In this document: piece after piece, positions 35,401 through 46,702 of the stretch
Layout: each line of letters opens with the position of its first letter
Numbering within the stretch: the first letter of the stretch is position 1
Source of the DNA: Sthenelais limicola
Taxonomy: Eukaryota > Annelida > Polychaeta > Phyllodocida > Sigalionidae
Reading direction: 5' to 3'
DNA: 64,000 bases
Assembly (NCBI GenBank): GCA_942159475.1
Contig: OW804096.1
Span: forward strand, 41,353,744-41,417,743
Translations under genes and position numbers: made by a program
The notes under the pieces: generated by a model
What the model was told of the DNA's origin: nothing
The model's input: the letters and a program-made list of their open reading frames with translations, nothing else
The model's database searches: none

Positions 35401-36393
35401 AGAATGGACGGCGGGATCTGTGAACTCTAAATCTGCTAACTCGATTACTGTGAACAGTGTGCTCGGCACTCAGTCTTACAAATCATTTGACCATATTACG
35501 GTAAGTTATGTATAATATTTTTTTTCACCAGTCATGAAAACCATTATATATTAATTTAAAGTATTATATTGCTAATTATGTGGGGTTTTTTTTGCGAACA
35601 GGTTATAAATATTGGGAAGTAATGGGACTCGATATTCATTCTGTATGAATTTTGTCTTGTTTCTTTTCTCTTTTCACATCCTATCCTTCAGATTTGGTTA
35701 TTAAAAAAATAGATTCTACATATTTTAAAATAAGTGCTTAATTTCAGGTGCGAATTGCGGTGCAAGCGAGTCATGCCCATGCCTCAAACTTGCAACTTCA
35801 ACTTGTAGCCAATCAACCCTATGAAGATGACACCTTAACGAGCAGCAAGGCGGAGAAAGACCACATGATAAAGGTAATATTTAATGTGGCATACTAGCAT
35901 CAACATCCCAAATAAGAGCAATGAAACTGACCAGAGTGACACACTAAAGGGTTTTCGTTTGTATTAAGGGCACGCAGGCTGTATCTGTCATCTTAAGTCT
36001 GTAGTGATCGTCCGTGATCTTGTCACAAATATCTTTGATATTATAAAGGGGAGTACATGTATAACATCGCAGCCGGCAATAGTTCAATGTCAGGTTGCTG
36101 TATTAGTTTATTCGATAAATGGGAACCGACGTATCGGTGACTTAACACCTTCATCAGGCTTTAGTTCTTTGTCTGACACTGTTCCCAGCATTAAAGCGTT
36201 ACTTAAATGGGGCTTTCTTCTTCAGACTGTGACGGCAGCATCAAGTAATCGTAAAGCAGTGGAAGAGGCAGATATATTGGCCCTTGGTGAACACTTCCCG
36301 CAATACAAGGCAGAATATGGCCAGACGCCAGACAGTGAATCACTCTATGCTCTTTTCCAGCGATTTAGTGAAAGTTCTCGCCTGGATGTTTAG
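26492..36393 (+). CDS. DIS3L: DIS3-like exonuclease 1 (cytoplasmic exosome 3'-5' RNase)
   Basis: Twenty-two exons: 26492-26627, 26839-26978, 27293-27444, 27769-27850, 27971-28115, 29521-29650, 29829-29983, 30544-30760, 30931-31087, 31338-31486, 31681-31872, 31994-32096, 32337-32431, 32627-32789, 32954-33049, 33522-33674, 34324-34473, 34686-34796, 34948-35084, 35326-35500, 35748-35873, 36226-36393; 1,043 residues, close to the usual family length. It starts [20 protein letters not shown] with a Cys-rich [10 protein letters not shown] (CR3-like), then a PIN domain ([19 protein letters not shown]), cold-shock domains, the RNB catalytic block [17 protein letters not shown] (about 471-487) and [20 protein letters not shown] (about 796-803) and a C-terminal S1-like part. 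The conserved RNB aspartates are present, so it should be an active exoribonuclease. In the family, DIS3L works with the cytoplasmic exosome. Intron 5 holds a duplication and a Penelope-like insertion. Confidence 0.96.
28137..28306. repeat. First copy of a local intronic duplication (about 170 bp)
   Basis: The stretch from ATTCATACTATTAAACC to TTATTATTCGAAGGCATTTC recurs from 28311, with small differences. The second copy is split by the Penelope-like insertion and resumes at 29355 up to about 29493. Both are in DIS3L intron 5. Confidence 0.75.
28448..28693 (+). pseudogene. C-terminal fragment of a Penelope-like element protein
   Basis: The open frame has a recognisable end, [20 protein letters not shown] then PMGLNILD and stop, as in the tail of GIY-YIG-bearing Penelope-like proteins. 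There is no reverse transcriptase motif and no catalytic GIY-YIG signature in the fragment. The terminal codons lie inside the right arm of the 59-bp inverted repeat. It is a broken remnant, not a host gene. Confidence 0.55.
29042..29066 (+). ncRNA. Hammerhead ribozyme-like core
   Basis: CTGATGA (29042-29048) is followed by stem II GACC / GGTC closed by the loop GCTGAT, then GAAA (29063-29066): the invariant hammerhead core with a perfect 4-bp stem II. After GAAA, ACC could pair with GGT at about 29094-29096 as a short stem III, but the base at the expected cleavage position would be G, which is unfavourable. Stem I is weak. Self-cleavage is therefore unproven. Its position downstream of a Penelope-like frame fits the known hammerheads of that group. 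Confidence 0.55.
36132..36157 (-). ncRNA. Degenerate hammerhead-like core in DIS3L last intron
   Basis: On the minus strand: CTGATGA (36157-36151), stem II GGTG / CACC with a 6-nt loop, then GATA in place of GAAA. The paired stem and spacing match a hammerhead core with one mutation. It is probably the remnant of another Penelope-like or related retroelement end in intron 21. Confidence 0.45.
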
Positions 36394-36558
36394 ATTTGAG
36401 GATCTTATTTAATATATATATATGTAAATCATTTTGATTGAACTTCATGCAGCTACACCCCGTTCAGCTTTTACAATGTTTCTATTTTCATACTGCCCTT
36501 TTTTTGGTATATCTATATTGGATGACCGAGTACATATGAATGAGAAAAGTGTGAAATC

Positions 36559-36564
36559 AATAAA
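36559..36564 (+). terminator. DIS3L polyadenylation signal
   Basis: AATAAA lies about 165 bases after the DIS3L stop codon and is followed within about 30 bases by T-rich sequence (GATTTCTTTTTATTTC), a typical 3'-end arrangement. On the other strand the same T-rich stretch supplies an AATAAA (36597-36592). Confidence 0.6.
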
Positions 36565-36591
36565 AACACAATAATATGGACTTGATTTCTT

Positions 36592-38165
36592 TTTATTTCT
36601 TTAATATAACAAGTCGTAACGTCTTTCTTCTGTTGACATAAAAGAACTCTTATAAGTTTTCGCACGGGCCCACACGTACAACAATTCATGTATTTGCTAG
36701 AAATCATTCTGCTCTAACACTTACACATATTTCCCATGATTTAGTAAACACAACCATGAACGAACAATCTTGGGTGGCCAGTATACTTCAGTTTACATTC
36801 ATAAATGCACTAACATAAAATATTAACATATCCTTCGGCCTTCGCCACATGACACAGTGTTTTCTTGGCCGACAGGATACTAAATTGTGCAACAGGAATG
36901 TGCCCATTGAAACAAGAAACAAACTCAATAATGATATTTAAATGACTGATTGACAGACATGATCGTCACAACATAAAGGCACTTTTTCCAGGAAGGAAAT
37001 TATTTGCTATACTTTCATTACCAAATCAAATTATTTTTGACCAAATTTTCATGCAGCGCCTATCTTCTACACCACACATAAGGCATTGGAATATTGGAGG
37101 TAAGAAATCAAGTGAATCTTAGTAAGCTGTGGTTTGCTATATATAGCAGGTATTCCCGGAGTATAAGGACATTCTGCTCCAATACAAGCATATTACTTCG
37201 CGCTATTATCTATGATCAATATTAACGACAGTTAATTGGAGTTAATCAAAACAAATGTAAGGCTAAGTACAAAATGGCGTCATGTCTTTTCAAGTAATTA
37301 TTAAACAATCACGTCATTGCTACTATTGCAAATTGATTTTAAATGTCAGGGTCCTTGAGCTTAACTGAAAAACATTTAGTTACAATTTGCTATCAATAAT
37401 TTAACTACGTACCCCATGCCTATATTTAGACTATAACAGACCGATTGCGATGGGTCGCTGCTTCTGGAATTTCATCAAGATATCAAGACACCTTGATTCG
37501 CTTTTGCCCAATTTAGGCAAATACTACACCTGATAATAACAATTGTGATCCAGCGAAGTTATTATAATAGTTTTTTTTAATTTTCTCGGACGCTATATTC
37601 AAAGGTCTTTGCTATTGTAATATGAGCAACAATATCATTTTTACCAGAGCTATACATACGTATAGCTCTGTTTTTACCTAACAATTTTAGAATTTTGAGA
37701 CTTACTTATGTATTCTCGACCAACCCCCAGTTGAGAGGCGAAACATACAAACAAATTCAGGAATATTAATCAAAGTTCATCTTTTCGAAAGACATTTAAA
37801 ACCTTTTTCTTCTGATTACCTAAGCTTATAAAATCACATAAGACTGCCTCTATGCGATAATTGAACCGTAATCCTTGTTGTCACCATAAGTCAAACGAAA
37901 GGCTCTAGCTAGACATTTTCCCTTCAGAGCCGGGGTTAATGTATTATGTTTGAGAACCTTGGAAAGCAACGTTTAGTGGTGGGATTCATAATAGGCCGCC
38001 ACTTCGAAATACGAGTGAAAGAATAAGTCAAATCCAACATCAACAAATTAGCTCTTGCATGATCCTCTCTGGCGGGTCAACCGGTGGATAGTTTCTTGGA
38101 ATTATTTACACGAATATTACTAGGAATGTTTGAAAGCCACTACTTCCATTGTATTGCTTAGTAGA
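36592..38165 (-). other. FKBP8 3' flank, probable long untranslated region
   Basis: No coding exon is recognised between the ends of the two converging genes. A minus-strand AATAAA at 36597-36592 could end an FKBP8 transcript with a leader-free tail of about 1.57 kb. An ATTAAA near 37570 is an alternative. A small hairpin lies at 37646-37669. Confidence 0.4.
37646..37669. repeat. Small perfect hairpin
   Basis: AGAGCTATAC (37646-37655) and GTATAGCTCT (37660-37669) are exact inverted copies with a 4-nt loop. It lies in the probable FKBP8 3' untranslated region. Confidence 0.6.
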
Positions 38166-41100
38166 TCATGGCACATGGTGGTAATATTTATAAGCGGTGA
38201 TGCCTAAAGATACAAAGATAGCAGCACCAGCTGATCCCGCCGCCAGCGCCCAGCCGGGAATCTGTAAAGATACAAATTAAAGTAGGTCAATAAAGTATGA
38301 TGGCTGCCGGAGTGAGTGCAAAATTCACATGTCATCGCCACTGGTTTTAATTTAGTACACCCACACCTACGCAAAGGAATATAGCACTCGATGCTGGACA
38401 TATTTAAGAACTAGGTTGAAATTTGCAGAGACGAGATATAAAACACAAATCAGTTAAAAGGAATGTCCCGATCGGAAAGTTAAGCCCATGTACAAGTGTA
38501 ATAAATAAATGGAATTCTGGGGTCACTTACACTCCATCCTTTCTTCTCTGGCACTTGTGTTTTCTCTTGGCCCATCATTCTTTGATACATGGCCCTCTCG
38601 CGCTCCTCTTGCACTTTTACGCGATTGGTGAGGCGCGACAATTCATTATGTATAATCTATGGTGGAAAGGTAGTATGAGGTTATTCGCTTGGATAAATAA
38701 AATGTTACTAAATTGCTTATTAACTATCGTTTTTCGGTCCAAATTCTTGCCATTATAAATAGTCGATGGCCACGAGATGAAACATGAGTGATCTTCAAAT
38801 GTTGAATATCACTAAAAAATACTAAATACTCTAAATAATTAATATTAATTGGACAAAGCAAGTTAAATAAAGAAAGTTTATGAAATAAGGCAGTCCATAG
38901 TCCATGCCAGTTTCAGTAGTAAGTGATAATGGATTATATTTCTAAGGTAAATGAAGTAGAGTGAGATTTACTCGAATATAATTTTATCAACAAGGCAACG
39001 CCTCAATTAGTCCATGGTGGACAGTGCGTTTTTTCATGTGAACTATTTAAATATTCTATTGGCCTTAAATGAATTTTTTTTAAAAAATCATTTCCCTTCG
39101 CCTATCCACTCTGCAAAACCATACGCCACTATTTACTATGGTAGAGGTGACGGGACGGGGTACTGACCTTACTTTCAGGTTCATATTTCAATGCCTTTTT
39201 CAAGGATGTAATTGCGTCTTTAATCTCGCCGCGAGCAGCGAGGCATTTGCCTTTCCGAAATAAAGCTTTAACATTGTCAGGCTGGACGGCTAGAACACAG
39301 TCGCAAGACTTTATTGCTGCATCGTAGACTTCTATCTGAAGATGGTAAAAGAGAGCATATATTACAGCATTTCTAAAAATGAGAAGCCCGTTTGAAGGAA
39401 ATCATCCTTTGTATTATTATAAAAGATGGTTAAGGTGAGAGGATAATCACTATAAAATCCAAGAACAACTGGGAAATTGTGAGTGTGGATCAGTATGATT
39501 TTATGTTCTACGTTTTGGGCTGATTGGTGCCCTTCATCAGGGAAATTATTATAGAACATTATCATTTTTATACTAGATCTCAACATTACATCTATTAAGC
39601 AAAAAAAGCTACTGTACACTACTGCCAAGTGTAAACTATTTGTAAACTAAGACAAGACACGTAAACTAAGACAAGACACGTTGTAGCAGTATTTACCTTT
39701 AACTGTGCTGCGGCAAGATTGTTATAGCATTTAACGCGCATATCAACTATCTTTTGTAGCTCTTCTGCCTTTTCACTATGCGACTGACCTCGATCATCAA
39801 GTACTCCCAATGCTCTGAACAAGAAAAAAAATATATGTGGGATATCCTTCCGACACGCACTAGTAACGTACAGGCTACTTCGAAGAGAAAATTCAATATT
39901 TCAACGCACATTATCAATGATACACTTTGATTTTATTTCGTGATCAATACATATTTTGTGATCATTACATATAATATGTTATAAAACACATTACTTCACT
40001 GTGGAATCAGTGAGACATGTAAACATACTCTTATTTAAGATACTCACTTAGTGTATGTATTGATAGCACCAGCGTATTCAGTACGGCTGTAGTAGTAGTT
40101 ACCCCGCTCTCTCTTTTTATCGCTGGAAATTATTAACGACATTTCGTAAAAGACATAATGAAAACCTGTGAGGAGTTACATAGGACCTAAAAAATTCATC
40201 AGGAGTAAATGCAAAGATCACCCAGGTCAAAACATATAGTAAAATAAAATAAAACGACTAGTGCAAAGTAAATCAAGAGACCCACAACTTATTTTGAAAA
40301 TGGACAATGTATACTTACGCTTCTGCTATTCTATCAGACACAATCATGCTAATGTAATCCACTGGACCATGTATTTTTTCCAGATGCACTTCAAATATCA
40401 TTTTTGCGTTAGGTGGAATATCAGGGTTTCTGAAACAAAGAAGAGTAATTTTGAGGGTAAAGGGAAGTAAGAAGCTGGTAGTAAAAAACACTTAAGATAT
40501 AACTTAAACATTGATAGTGAAAAACGTATAGAAGTCAGTCTGAATTATTCTTTTCTAATTCTAAACCACTTTTCAGGCAGCGGTTGTGGGTTACATCATT
40601 TTAACATTAACATCATTTTCTTCCTCTGATACCCGAATAATCTAGACGAGGAGAAAACTGAGTGTATTATGTGTTTTTTTTGCACCTTACACTAGTACCC
40701 GAACAAAACTATAATTCATTCATTCAAACAAACACCAACCTTCCTAAATCTCCATATGCATATGATCCATCTGTGGTTATTCGAGCCTTTTCATCCAGAT
40801 CCATTAAAGCACAACACAGATCGAAAGCTGAAGATAAAATAAATGAGAATAAATCAATAATATATGTAATCGGGAGGCCGACCTACAGATGAGTTCTGTG
40901 AGTACTAATTTTGATTCAGATTTTTTTTAAAAAAATTGATTCAGATGAGAGCTACAGTAACTGAGTCAGCCGACGCCAAATGATCATTTTAAAGCTATCA
41001 GTAAATTAGACTTTACATAACAAAGTGCAATCAACTGACAAAGCACCTCATTGTCTTTGTTTATCAAAATAGGCAATATCGTTGGGAGCATAGACTTGGG

Positions 41101-42151
41101 CAAGTCTTCGATTTAAAAAAACCCACCAAAATCTCGAAAAAATAAAAACTATTGATCATGTTATGGTCACTACACCCTCGACTGAGGAAGACTGTCAGTG
41201 AATGGGGAGCACTAAACTCTGTCTCCCTTAGCGTGAAAGGAAGATAGTATGGCCCAGTACAGGAACATCAAAGAAAACCGCTCTCTTGGCTACGGAGACC
41301 AAGTTAAGACTTGGTTAGGGATCTACGAACAACCCTGTCCTGGGGATGAGGGCTTGTCTATTGCGAGAGCATTACCTTGTAAATAATCGCCATCGCCGAG
41401 AACGAACGTGAGCCGGTCTTGCTTTTCAACTTCTGTTCCATCTTCTAGAAAGGCAGAAAATGTGACTGTTATTTGATCCCCCATCTGTGGCCTAGATTCT
41501 CGGCCGTCCCCAGTTGAGAGCACCTGAAAATAGATACATACAATGATTACCACCAGACAAACACACATTTACTCAGTTACTGCCACTTTCATTATAAGAT
41601 TGTTCAAAAGTTGCATAACATACATATTTTACTAAGGTTACACATGTATGTCCTAAAATTAAGAGTTAAAATTCAATATGAAAACACTAGTTAAAAGATG
41701 AATAAATTAATTATATATAATACAATGTTTTTATCAATTTATTTCTTTTAGGAACGGAAAATATATCCTAGGGTGAAGAACTTGTGAAATTTTTTTAGCA
41801 TAAACATTGCGGTTTACAAGAGCTTCAAATATGACAATTTATTATTTACAATTAATTAAGTGTGACCAGGCTCTTAGACTTGTGTCTGAATAACTAATAG
41901 TAACTTAGACGACATATATAAAAATAAACTTGAAAATAACTTACCTTTTTAAGTAACTTCCCATTCCCCAGCACGTCCATTTCTTCTGGTCCTTCCTCCT
42001 CCTTAGATTTATTCTCATCTGTAGTTGAATTAGTGTTCACGACTTCTTCTTCATTTTGTGATTCAGTTTCTGCTGTCGTTGTTTCTTCTATGGACTCACC
42101 TCCATTTGTCTCTTCCGACTTGTCCCCGTCCGTTGGGTTTTTGTCAGGCAT
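38166..42151 (-). CDS. FKBP8: Peptidyl-prolyl isomerase FKBP8 (tail-anchored, TPR)
   Basis: Nine exons, high to low: 42151-41945, 41523-41376, 40827-40740, 40429-40319, 40122-40048, 39814-39697, 39335-39168, 38656-38531, 38261-38166; 378 residues. An acidic, Glu/Thr-rich start (1-60) leads into EEMDVLGNGKLLKKV, very like the family's MDVLGNG. An FKBP domain follows (about 70-185; MGDQITVTFSAFLEDGTEVE, YAYGDLG, NPDIPPNAKMIFEVHLEKI), then TPR repeats (about 200-330; YYYSRTEYAGAINTYTK, KCYNNLAAAQLK, DNVKALFRKGKCLAARGE). The C-terminal membrane anchor IPGWALAAGSAGAAIFVSLG is followed by a short HHVP tail. FKBP8 is known at the mitochondrial outer membrane and ER, where it binds Hsp90 and Bcl-2 proteins and acts in mitophagy. 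Isomerase-site residues are partly divergent, as in the family. Confidence 0.94.
39513..39540 (-). ncRNA. Degenerate hammerhead-like core in an FKBP8 intron
   Basis: On the minus strand: CTGATGA (39540-39534), stem II GGGC / GCCC with an 8-nt loop, then AAAAC where GAAAC is expected. Stem and spacing fit; one core base is changed. It lies between exons 6 and 7 of FKBP8 and is probably another retroelement tail remnant. Confidence 0.4.
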
Positions 42152-44069
42152 TTTCTGTGCAATAAAATTATTAACAATAATTAATTTTGTTGTTATTAAC
42201 AACAATTGTGATAATTATCTCACTACTAGCATTCTCAAGGAATTATGAGAGCTCGATCAAATAATGCCAGAAACATATATGCCTTTCGAAAATATTGGAC
42301 ACCACACTGAATCTTTTACGCGTGAACGGATATAAATACAAATCTAGAATTTGTTTTCACTCCAACTAACATGAGATATTGTAAATTGTAATTAAATACA
42401 CAATGAGTATCGGAGATGAGTTCTAATTATCTATAGACTAGAGCACCTGAGCATAATTAATTAGGCCTTTCGTGATACGAAGGAAGCAGAAGAGGGACTG
42501 ATGGCCAGTCCCCTTGCCAACCCTTCCTGTAACACTATTAATATGGAAAATCCAATTTGCCGAGAGATCACAAGACAATTATGACTATTTATTCTATCCA
42601 TCAGCTCCTACTTCGAACTTATTTTTAAACATAAAGGGGCCTACCCGCAACAATAATATCGGAATTATTGCCGCCTTCTTATTAGTTACTTTTTTAAAAA
42701 AGATTTTATTTATTCTGGGTGAACTGATGTCCCCACTCGCCCCATGCAGGTGATATATTGACGTAAAGACAGTCGGCTAAGGCTTGATGTAAAGTCAGTC
42801 GTCTAAAGCTGGACAACTAATTCATCCAATCATGGGAGAGTTATGCTGTAATTAAGTCCTGTAATTGACGCCACTATATTCAATTCCAGTCAGCTGACCT
42901 AGCATCCTAACTACACCCCCACGATTCCTCGGATTACGAGAGATGAATCATCATTATTCTGGACCCCTACTGGCTGCATGCAGCGTGGAGTCATTGTCTC
43001 CCTCTCATAGTTTGTTCTGCCTTGTACATTGAAACCTCTGACAGAACCTACATGTAACATAATCCACGGTGCAACCTTTACTATATTAATGCAACAAAGC
43101 ACATGATACCGTACACATCTTTAGTACGTATTAACTTTGTTTGTGCTAATACGTTTTGATATGGGCAAGCCGCAACCCACATAATATTTTTTTTGTAGTA
43201 ATGCCATCAGCATAATATGTGATTATCAACCATCCCCATTACAGGGTGCCAACAAGCATACCGGTACATTTTAGGATGGCATTGGAAACAAAGTGGTTCA
43301 ACACACATTATAGTCGGCCGACATGCCCCTGCCTAGAGATGGGGAGTGACCATTCAGTACTGGTGTTGGTAATGGTATGCTACACCAGTAAATGTTTGCT
43401 TGTAAACGTTTATTGAAATTTGATCAACATCTTAAGGTTTTATTTAACAGTTTTGCGTCTATAGTCTTTCCTACCTAATACAATTTTTACCAAAGTTTTA
43501 CATTTGTTCCTTCATAAAGTCTTGCATCTGATCATGAGATATCATAACATAAATCGTCATCTTATCTTTCTTTTAAAGTCGCTCTCCAGGAAATTGTTAA
43601 GGTTTTAAAGTTACCAGAGTCACAGGGTTCTTTCTGAGCTTTTCTCCCTTTCATTATGCATATATACAAACACCGGTCCTTACCTTACGCATACTGACAT
43701 ACAAAGCATTTGATGTTTTCCAGAAACCTTAACTGGCATAAACTTTGTTTGTATAGAAATTATACCACTAGAATCTATATGGAAATTATGCTGAAAATAC
43801 ACCAAAAGCCAGGGTTTTTCATGTAAAAATCCAAAGATTTCGGGGAGTGGTCCCCCTCGATCCCACCTCCAGCGGGAGGGGTCGGCCCCCTCCCCTGCCC
43901 TGGGCGGATCTAGGGTCTAAAATGAGGGGGTAGGGGTCCAGGAAGAAAAGGGTACATCAGTCCACTCCTAGTGCTACGCAGAGCCCAATTTAGATAAGGG
44001 CCTCACAAACTAGTCTAGAGGTCCCCCTATTTTTTCACACGAATCCCACCTATAGTACCGTAATGACTA
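42152..44069. other. FKBP8 upstream flank and gene-poor intergenic sequence
   Basis: No coding exon or RNA gene is recognised. The FKBP8 promoter should lie in the first few hundred bases. A GC-rich patch at 43840-43950 (GGGGAGTGGTCCCCCTCG and following) stands out from the AT-rich surroundings and looks like an old repeat of unknown type. Confidence 0.4.
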
Positions 44070-44160
44070 CACTCTATTTGAGACCTAATTGGAGCGGCTC
44101 GCCGTAGGGTTACCATTGGGTCGCTTTGATGTTTACTCTAAGTAGGTCTCAAACAGAGTG
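44070..44160. mobile_element. 91-bp TA-flanked MITE (mariner-type size and target)
   Basis: CACTCTATTTGAGACCTA at the left is matched inverted by TAGGTCTCAAACAGAGTG at the right, with one mismatch. TA dinucleotides flank both ends (44068-44069 and 44161-44162), as in Tc1/mariner insertions. The right part of this unit is repeated at about 44608-44642 as part of a 482-bp tandem duplication. Confidence 0.6.
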
Positions 44161-44730
44161 TAGCCTACTTCTACTAGTACTACAGTGCTACTGTTCGACA
44201 CGGGGTGCAGACCTATAGGCCCCGGGATTTATAGGCCCAGACCTATAGGCCCCGCGCGTTGGTCGTATAGGCCCGGCAATTGGACTTATAGGCCCCGATC
44301 GTTACAGAGGTGTTGGCCGGGGTGTTGGACTTATAGGCCCTGGCTTCAAAACTTGGTGACCAATATTTTGTAGTCAAGTAATTACTTTTATTAGTTTATA
44401 AGATGGTTTTTACTAGGGACACTCCACTACCGGTACTTCCTTTACTGACTTAGCCTTAGGACAACCAATTTAGGGTTATGTTTAGGGTTATTTTGGGAAT
44501 GGTTTGGTATTCGTCTGGGCCTATACATCCCGGGGCCTATAAGTCCAATGCGAACAGGCCTTGGGGCCTATATAAGTCCAGAGCTGGGCCTGCGCGACCT
44601 GGGGCCTTTGATGTTTACTCTAAGTAGGTCTCAAACAGAGTGTAGCCTACTTCTACTAGTACTACGGTGCTACTGTTTGACACGGGGTGCAGACCTATAG
44701 GCCCCGGGACTTATAGGCCCAGACGTATAG
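44128..44730. repeat. Tandem duplication with a 482-bp period
   Basis: The block from GATGTTTACTCTAAGTAGGT through GCTACTGTT, GACACGGGGTGCAGACCTAT and the first TATAGGCCC words occurs at 44128-44248 and again from 44610, with only a few substitutions. Each copy begins inside the small MITE and runs into a subfamily I word array. Confidence 0.7.
44202..44606. mobile_element. Word-array element, subfamily I, right end incomplete
   Basis: The left end GGGGTGCAGACCTATAGGCC starts an array of TATAGGCCC words. The core (CTTCAAAACTTGGTGACC, TTTTACTAGGGACACTCCAC, TTAGGACAACCAATTTAGGG) is followed by an inverted array of GGGCCTATA words, but the expected GTCTGCACCCC right end is missing. The core is in the opposite orientation to the copy at 23424. 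Confidence 0.6.
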
Positions 44731-45681
44731 GCCCCGCGCGTTGGACGTATAGGCCCTGGCGATTGGACTTATAGGCCCAGCTCTGGACTTAAAGGCCCCA
44801 ACCGTCACAGAGGTGTAGGACTTATAGGCCCCGGCTTCAATACACATATTCAGTAGTGTGTATTGACTGACCACACAGGAATACACATGTATATATTCAC
44901 TAGTGTGTATTGACTGACCCAGCATGAATACACATATCCGCCAACCCCTACTAGGTAGAGTAATGAGGGTAACAATAGAGTACACAACCCAAGTGTAAAA
45001 TGAAAACGTGGGAAAAAAAAATTCCCACAACCCTCCGACCTTCATTTTCTAGTATTTGGTTCACCTTACCCTACCTAACTAACTCCTGTGGATATCAAAA
45101 CTCTAACATTCATATTATATCAGATATTTGGTAAGATAGTGAGCAAAATCGTTTTTGCACGCCATACAGATATTCAAAGTGTCAGTTGGGTTTGGCATCT
45201 GGTGTTACATAATGCCAGGCTCGACCAAATGTTGTCCATAGACTCCTGGGTTAAAGTTATTTATATATCTGACCACTTGTAGCCTGTAGCAGCACTGTTT
45301 CGTGGCTTGACCATATTCTGATGGATTTGAAATTAATAGAGCCTTCTGACCCAGTCATTACACATATTCACTAATCAATGAATGAAAACGCAATGCTGGT
45401 ACTCAAAACTTCAGATATTGCTATACCTATCATATATGATTACACTGACAAAGTTTCACACGATTCCATGACTATTCATTTTAACTATCTTAGCCACTTT
45501 AAAGGCCATGGCTTCAAAACTTGGTGACAGATATTTTGTAGTCAAGTAATTACTTTTATTAGTCAGTTTTTACAAGGACACTCCACTACTTCCTTTACTG
45601 ACTTAGGACAACCAATTTAGGGTTAGGTTTAGGGTTATTTTTGGTATGGTTTGGTATTCGTCTGGGCTTATACATCCCGGG
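44684..45681. mobile_element. Word-array element, subfamily I, with a 675-bp insertion
   Basis: A left array (44684-44830) ends GGCTTCAA (44831-44838). About 675 bp of other sequence follows, then GGCTTCAA again (about 45511-45518) and the normal core (AACTTGGTGACAG, ACTTAGGACAACCAATTTAG, TTAGGTTTAGGG). The repeated GGCTTCAA is compatible with an 8-bp target duplication of the inserted stretch, which itself holds repeats of ACACATATTCACTAGTGTGT. The right array is cut short by the next element at 45682. Confidence 0.5.
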
Positions 45682-45884
45682 GAACACCAGACCTATAGGC
45701 CCCAGGACCTATGGGCCCAGCCCTGGACTTATAGGCCCCAACGCCCGCTCGCGTTGGACTTACAGGCCCCGGGATTTATAGGCCCAGAAGAATACTAAAC
45801 CATACCAAAAATAACCCTAAACCTAACCCTAAATTGGTTGTCCTAAGTCAGTAAAGGTAGTAGTGGATTGTCCCTAGTAAAAAC

Positions 45885-45935
45885 CACAGAACTAGATAAG
45901 GTCGAGTCGGTGTTCCATCTATACTCTAGTTCTGT
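45885..45935. mobile_element. 51-bp micro-insertion with inverted ends and 8-bp target duplication
   Basis: Exact GTAAAAAC duplicates (45877-45884 and 45936-45943) flank the 51 bp, and the copy at 23424-23808 shows the empty site CTAGTAAAAACTGAC. The ends read ACAGAACTAGA and, inverted, ACAGAACTAGA. This is an extremely short transposon derivative with no coding capacity. Confidence 0.7.
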
Positions 45936-46099
45936 GTAAAAACTGACTAATAAAATAATTATTTGACTAAAACAAAATATATTACTAAGTTTTGAAGCGG
46001 GGCCTATAAGTCCAAAACCCCTGTAACGGTCGGGGCCTATAAGTCCAGAGCTAGGCCTATACGTCCAAACGGCTGGGCCTACCGGGGCCTATACGTCCA

Positions 46100-46702
46100 C
46101 GAAGCGTGACAATCCCGCGGCCGAGGCCGTGGCCTACTTCTTAGGGTCACGTCAGTCACATCAGGCCATTCAGGTCTAGCAAGGACCATAGTACAGAACA
46201 GAGGCAATATCTACCTGTTTGCATAGAAAACACGTTGTAGGCCAAAAACCAGTGACTGATTCTCATAGATATTGATCCCCTCGACATGATTATAAAGAAA
46301 AATCTTAGCTAACTTACAAATTCTATTACCTGTAGTACATTTTCTATTTAAGACTCACTCGGCATGAGTCACCCTAGGCGTATGACTCCTAGAATGAAGC
46401 CCTGCATTCCCGACCACGGCAGATAGCAACGAGACAAAGTGCTTGAGTCCAGATCTGAGGGTTGGGAGTTCAAGGCTCGTCAGGATCTCACATCTTTATT
46501 TTTTCATCCTCTACTTGTTGGGCCGTGTTTTACACGGCCAGCACGGGATGGTGGGGTGGGTTTAATGATTTATAGTGAGGGGAAAGGCAGGAGAAACAAA
46601 ATATCCATATAATGCTTTAACATGTCCCAACAATAATAGCAAAACGGCCTAAACATGTCTAAATAACATTCGCAAGGTGCCGACTAGCAGCCGCTCCTCC
46701 TG
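46100..46702. mobile_element. Insertion of unknown type, possibly SINE-like
   Basis: About 600 bp interrupts the right word array: GTCCAATGCGCGGGGC is continuous at 23.75 kb but split here. Near 46480 the sequence GAGTTCAAGGCTC resembles the B box of an RNA polymerase III promoter, but no good A box was found upstream. A CGTGTTTTACACGG palindrome lies near 46524. No protein is encoded and no target duplication is clear. Confidence 0.35.

Noticed and set aside
36004..36225. Upstream part of the open frame before the last DIS3L exon
   Set aside because: The acceptor at 36225 and homology ([15 protein letters not shown]) place the exon start at 36226; the upstream part is intron with a retroelement relic.
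46440..46500. tRNA gene suggested by a B-box-like GAGTTCAAGGCTC
   Set aside because: No A box, cloverleaf or acceptor stem could be drawn; kept only as a hint of a SINE-like insertion.
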